Source: Ariolimax columbianus (lineage: Eukaryota > Mollusca > Gastropoda > Stylommatophora > Arionidae). From it: a stretch of DNA of 64,000 bases. Below, in pieces: positions 62,148-64,000 of the stretch; the first letter of the stretch is position 1, and each line of letters opens with the position of its first letter. The notes below the pieces were generated by a model. That model made no database searches and was not told the origin of the DNA. It saw only the letters and a program-made list of their open reading frames with translations. The stretch spans positions 36,775,074 to 36,839,073 of the forward strand of contig JAVGWX010000007.1 in assembly GCA_036924085.1 (NCBI GenBank), written 5' to 3'. The position numbers were made by a program, and so were the translations under genes.

Positions 62148-62570
62148 GGTCTATATCAGTAGGTCAGTCGTTCTCCCGGCTCAGGCTACCTCTCATTGGT
62201 ATATATCAGTAGGTCAGTCATTCTCCCGGCTCAGGCTACCACTGTTTGGTCTGTATCAGTAGGTCAGTCATTCTCCCGGCTCAGGCTATCTCTCATTGGT
62301 CTATATCAGTAGGTCAGTCATTCTTCCGGCTCAGGCTACCTCTCAATGGTCTATATCAGTAGGTCAGTCATTCTCCCGGCTCAGGCTACCTCTGTTTGGT
62401 CTATATCAGTAGGTCAGTGATTCTCCCGGCTCATGCTACCTCTCATTGATCTATATCAGTAGGTCAGTCATTCTGCCGGCTCAGGCTACCTCTGTTTTTC
62501 TATATCAATAGGTCAGTCATTCTCCCGGCTCAGGCTACCTCTGTTTGGTCTATATCAGTAGGTCAGTTCT
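62148..62570. repeat. 50-bp minisatellite, right part (about 8 units)
   Basis: Continuation of the array at 54339-54888 after the insertion, more diverged (CTGTTTGG for CTCATTGG). On its right edge the minus-strand LINE frame enters it as PENILQN then TGA then PTDIDQ, showing the array's origin in the LINE C-terminus. Confidence 0.88.
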
Positions 62571-62950
62571 GCAGAATATTTTCTGGTGTTTGTTTGGATG
62601 CTACGCGATCGCAAGTGATTGTGTCTCTAAGACCCATTCTGTGAAAGTGGACCTTGAGTCTGCAACATCCCGTTCTGAGTCTAGAGTTCTGTGTCTGCCT
62701 TTCTCTGCCAAGTTTGTCTATACTGTCATTGTCTGGCTTGTATTCTTTGTGATTGTCTCACCATTCCGTCTTCATGGATCGTTTGATGAGTGTCTTTGCT
62801 TCTTTATAGCTCTGTGAATGGCGAGTCTGTGTGTCCCTTCTGGATTTTTCAAGCTCGTCTGCCTCCACTGTGGGCCTTAATCCACTGTCGGTTTTTTATA
62901 GGACAGTAATACGATATTAAATTTTATTTCGTGTGATAGTCTATCTTGTT
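62571..62950 (-). pseudogene. Minus-strand host I-like LINE: RNase H end to CCHC region
   Basis: Minus-strand reading from 62950: HEIKFNIVLLSYKK, QWIKAHSG (RNase H, copy A QWVPSHC), a damaged GNE.AD region, YKEAKTLIKRSMKTEW, DNHKEYKPDNDSIDKLGRE, RLRTGCCRLKVHFHRMGLRD and PENILQN. It is a different subfamily from copies A and C. It continues into the 50-bp array on one side and the 45-bp array on the other. Confidence 0.78.
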
Positions 62951-64000
62951 TGGGGCTTGAGATGGCTTGGAGTATGCTACTGTAGGCTGTCTTGTTTGGG
63001 ACTTGAGATGACTTGGGGTATGCTCCTGTAGTCTGTCTTGTTTGGAGCTTGAGATGGCTTGGAGTAACTCCTGGAGTCTGTCTTGTTTGGGGATTGAAAT
63101 GGCTTAGAGTAACTCTTAGAGTCTGTCTTGTTTGGGTCTTGAGATGGCTTGAAGTAACTCCTGGAGTCTGTCTTGTTTGGGGATTGAAATGGCTTGGAGT
63201 AACTCCTAGAGTCTGTCTTGTTTGGGGCTTGAGATGGCTTGGAGTAACTTCTGGAGTCTGTCGTGTTTGGGGATTGAAATGGCTTGGAGTATGCTACTGG
63301 AGTCTGTCTTGTTTGAGGCTTGAGATGGCTTGGAGTAACTCCTGGAGTCTGTTTTGTTTGGGGATTGAAATGGCTCGGAGTATGCTACTGGAGTCTGTCT
63401 TGTTTGGGGCTTGAGATGGCTTGGAGTAACTCCTGGAGTCTGTTTTGTTTGGGGATTGAAATGGCTCGGAGTATGCTACTGGAGTCTGTCTTGTTTGGGG
63501 CTTGAGATGGCTTGGAGTAACTCCTGGAGTCAGTCTTGTTTGGGGATTGAAATGGCTTGGAGTAACTCCTGGAGTCTGTTTTGTTTGGGGATTGAAATGG
63601 CTAGGAGTATGCTACTGGAGTCTGTCTTGTTTGAGGCTTGAGATGGCTTGGAGTAACTCCTGGAGTATGTCTTGTTTGGGGATTGAAATGGCTTGGAGTA
63701 TGCTACTGGAGTCTGTCTTGTTTGAGGCTTGAGATGGCTTGGAGTAACTCCTGGAGTTTGTCGTGCTTGGGGATTGAAATGGCTTGGAGTATGCTACTGG
63801 AGTCTGTCTTGTTTGAGGCTTGAGATGGCTTGGAGTAACTCCTGGAGTATGTCTTGTTTGGGGATTGAAATGGCTTGGAGTAACTCCTGGAGTCTGTTTT
63901 GTTTGGGGATTGAAATGGCTCGGAGTATGCTCCTGGAGTCTGTCTTGTTTGGGGCTTGAGATGGCTTGGAGTAACTCCTGGAGTCTGTCTTGTTTGGGGC
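62950..64000. repeat. 45-bp minisatellite inside the host LINE RNase H domain, runs off the window
   Basis: About 23 units of 45 bp: GGAGTCTGTCTTGTTTGGGG, CTTGAGATGGCTTGGAGTAA, CTCCT, alternating with ATTGAAATGG and ATGCTACT versions. On the minus strand each unit is 15 in-frame codons, LLQAISSPKQDRLQE, the segment expected after the third RNase H acidic site, and the LINE frame continues as HEIKFNIVLL at the left edge. The array is thus LINE-derived. Its outer end lies beyond 64000. Confidence 0.88.

Larger units (their letters stand above)
54878..62158 (+). mobile_element. 7.26-kb rDNA-LINE chimera inserted as a unit, 11-bp TSD
   Basis: GGTCTATATCA at 54878-54888 and again at 62148-62158 bounds a 7259-bp block (54889-62147). 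The left end starts with ATTGCAGATCATAAG and the right end is the GAA tail of a plus-strand I-like LINE. The target is the 50-bp LINE-derived array. In order the block holds: leader with a direct repeat; GC-rich ETS-like stretch; 18S 5' part; 18S-28S junction with 196-bp duplication; 28S 3' end; linker with a SINE-core-like segment; LINE endonuclease, RT, RNase H, CCHC; GAA tail. TSD length equals that of copy C. Inference: one retrotransposition event inserted the chimera. Confidence 0.72.

Overview
This is eukaryotic, repeat-dominated nuclear DNA, most likely from a mollusc. The partial 18S segment and the tRNA-headed SINEs read like gastropod sequence, but that is a judgement by eye and no species can be named. 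I see no intact host protein-coding gene. Almost everything recognisable is a LINE retrotransposon remnant, a SINE or other short dispersed repeat, or a tandem array. Most long open frames are arrays or microsatellites read in a frame without stops.

Layout. 1-13 kb: microsatellites, short dispersed repeats, an RTE-like LINE on the minus strand (8398 down to 5870) split by a plus-strand I-clade-like LINE (6268-8147, with an open RT/RNase H frame), a second RTE-like LINE (10480-11670) carrying a SINE tail with target-site duplication (TSD), and a full tRNA-SINE (11777-12034) with TSD. 13-24 kb: a broken LINE (13385-14900), several SINEs, then one minus-strand LINE (23515 down to 17895) whose 3' end has been expanded into a 4.3-kb satellite of about 76 57-bp units. 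24-36 kb: polypyrimidine and purine-rich tracts, minisatellites, short LINE tails, and a decayed I-like LINE (32440-34345) with a 45-bp array inside its RNase H domain. 36-54 kb: LINE fragments in both orientations, dispersed repeats with internal arrays and more minisatellites.

54-64 kb is the most unusual part. A minus-strand I-like LINE (from beyond 64000 down to 54060) carries two arrays made of its own coding sequence, 45-bp units from RNase H and 50-bp units from the C-terminus. Inside the 50-bp array lies a 7259-bp plus-strand block (54889-62147) flanked by an 11-bp duplication. The block is a chimera: a leader, an ETS-like GC-rich stretch, the 5' part of 18S rRNA fused to the 3' end of 28S rRNA, and a near full-length but broken I-like LINE ending in a GAA tail.

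Two themes join the window. First, at least seven tandem arrays lie inside LINE remnants and are built from the codons or 3' ends of those LINEs, so this genome appears to make minisatellites from LINEs repeatedly. Second, short repeats with unrelated heads share a central core and may borrow the GAA-tailed LINE machinery. Clade names for LINEs are by eye and approximate.
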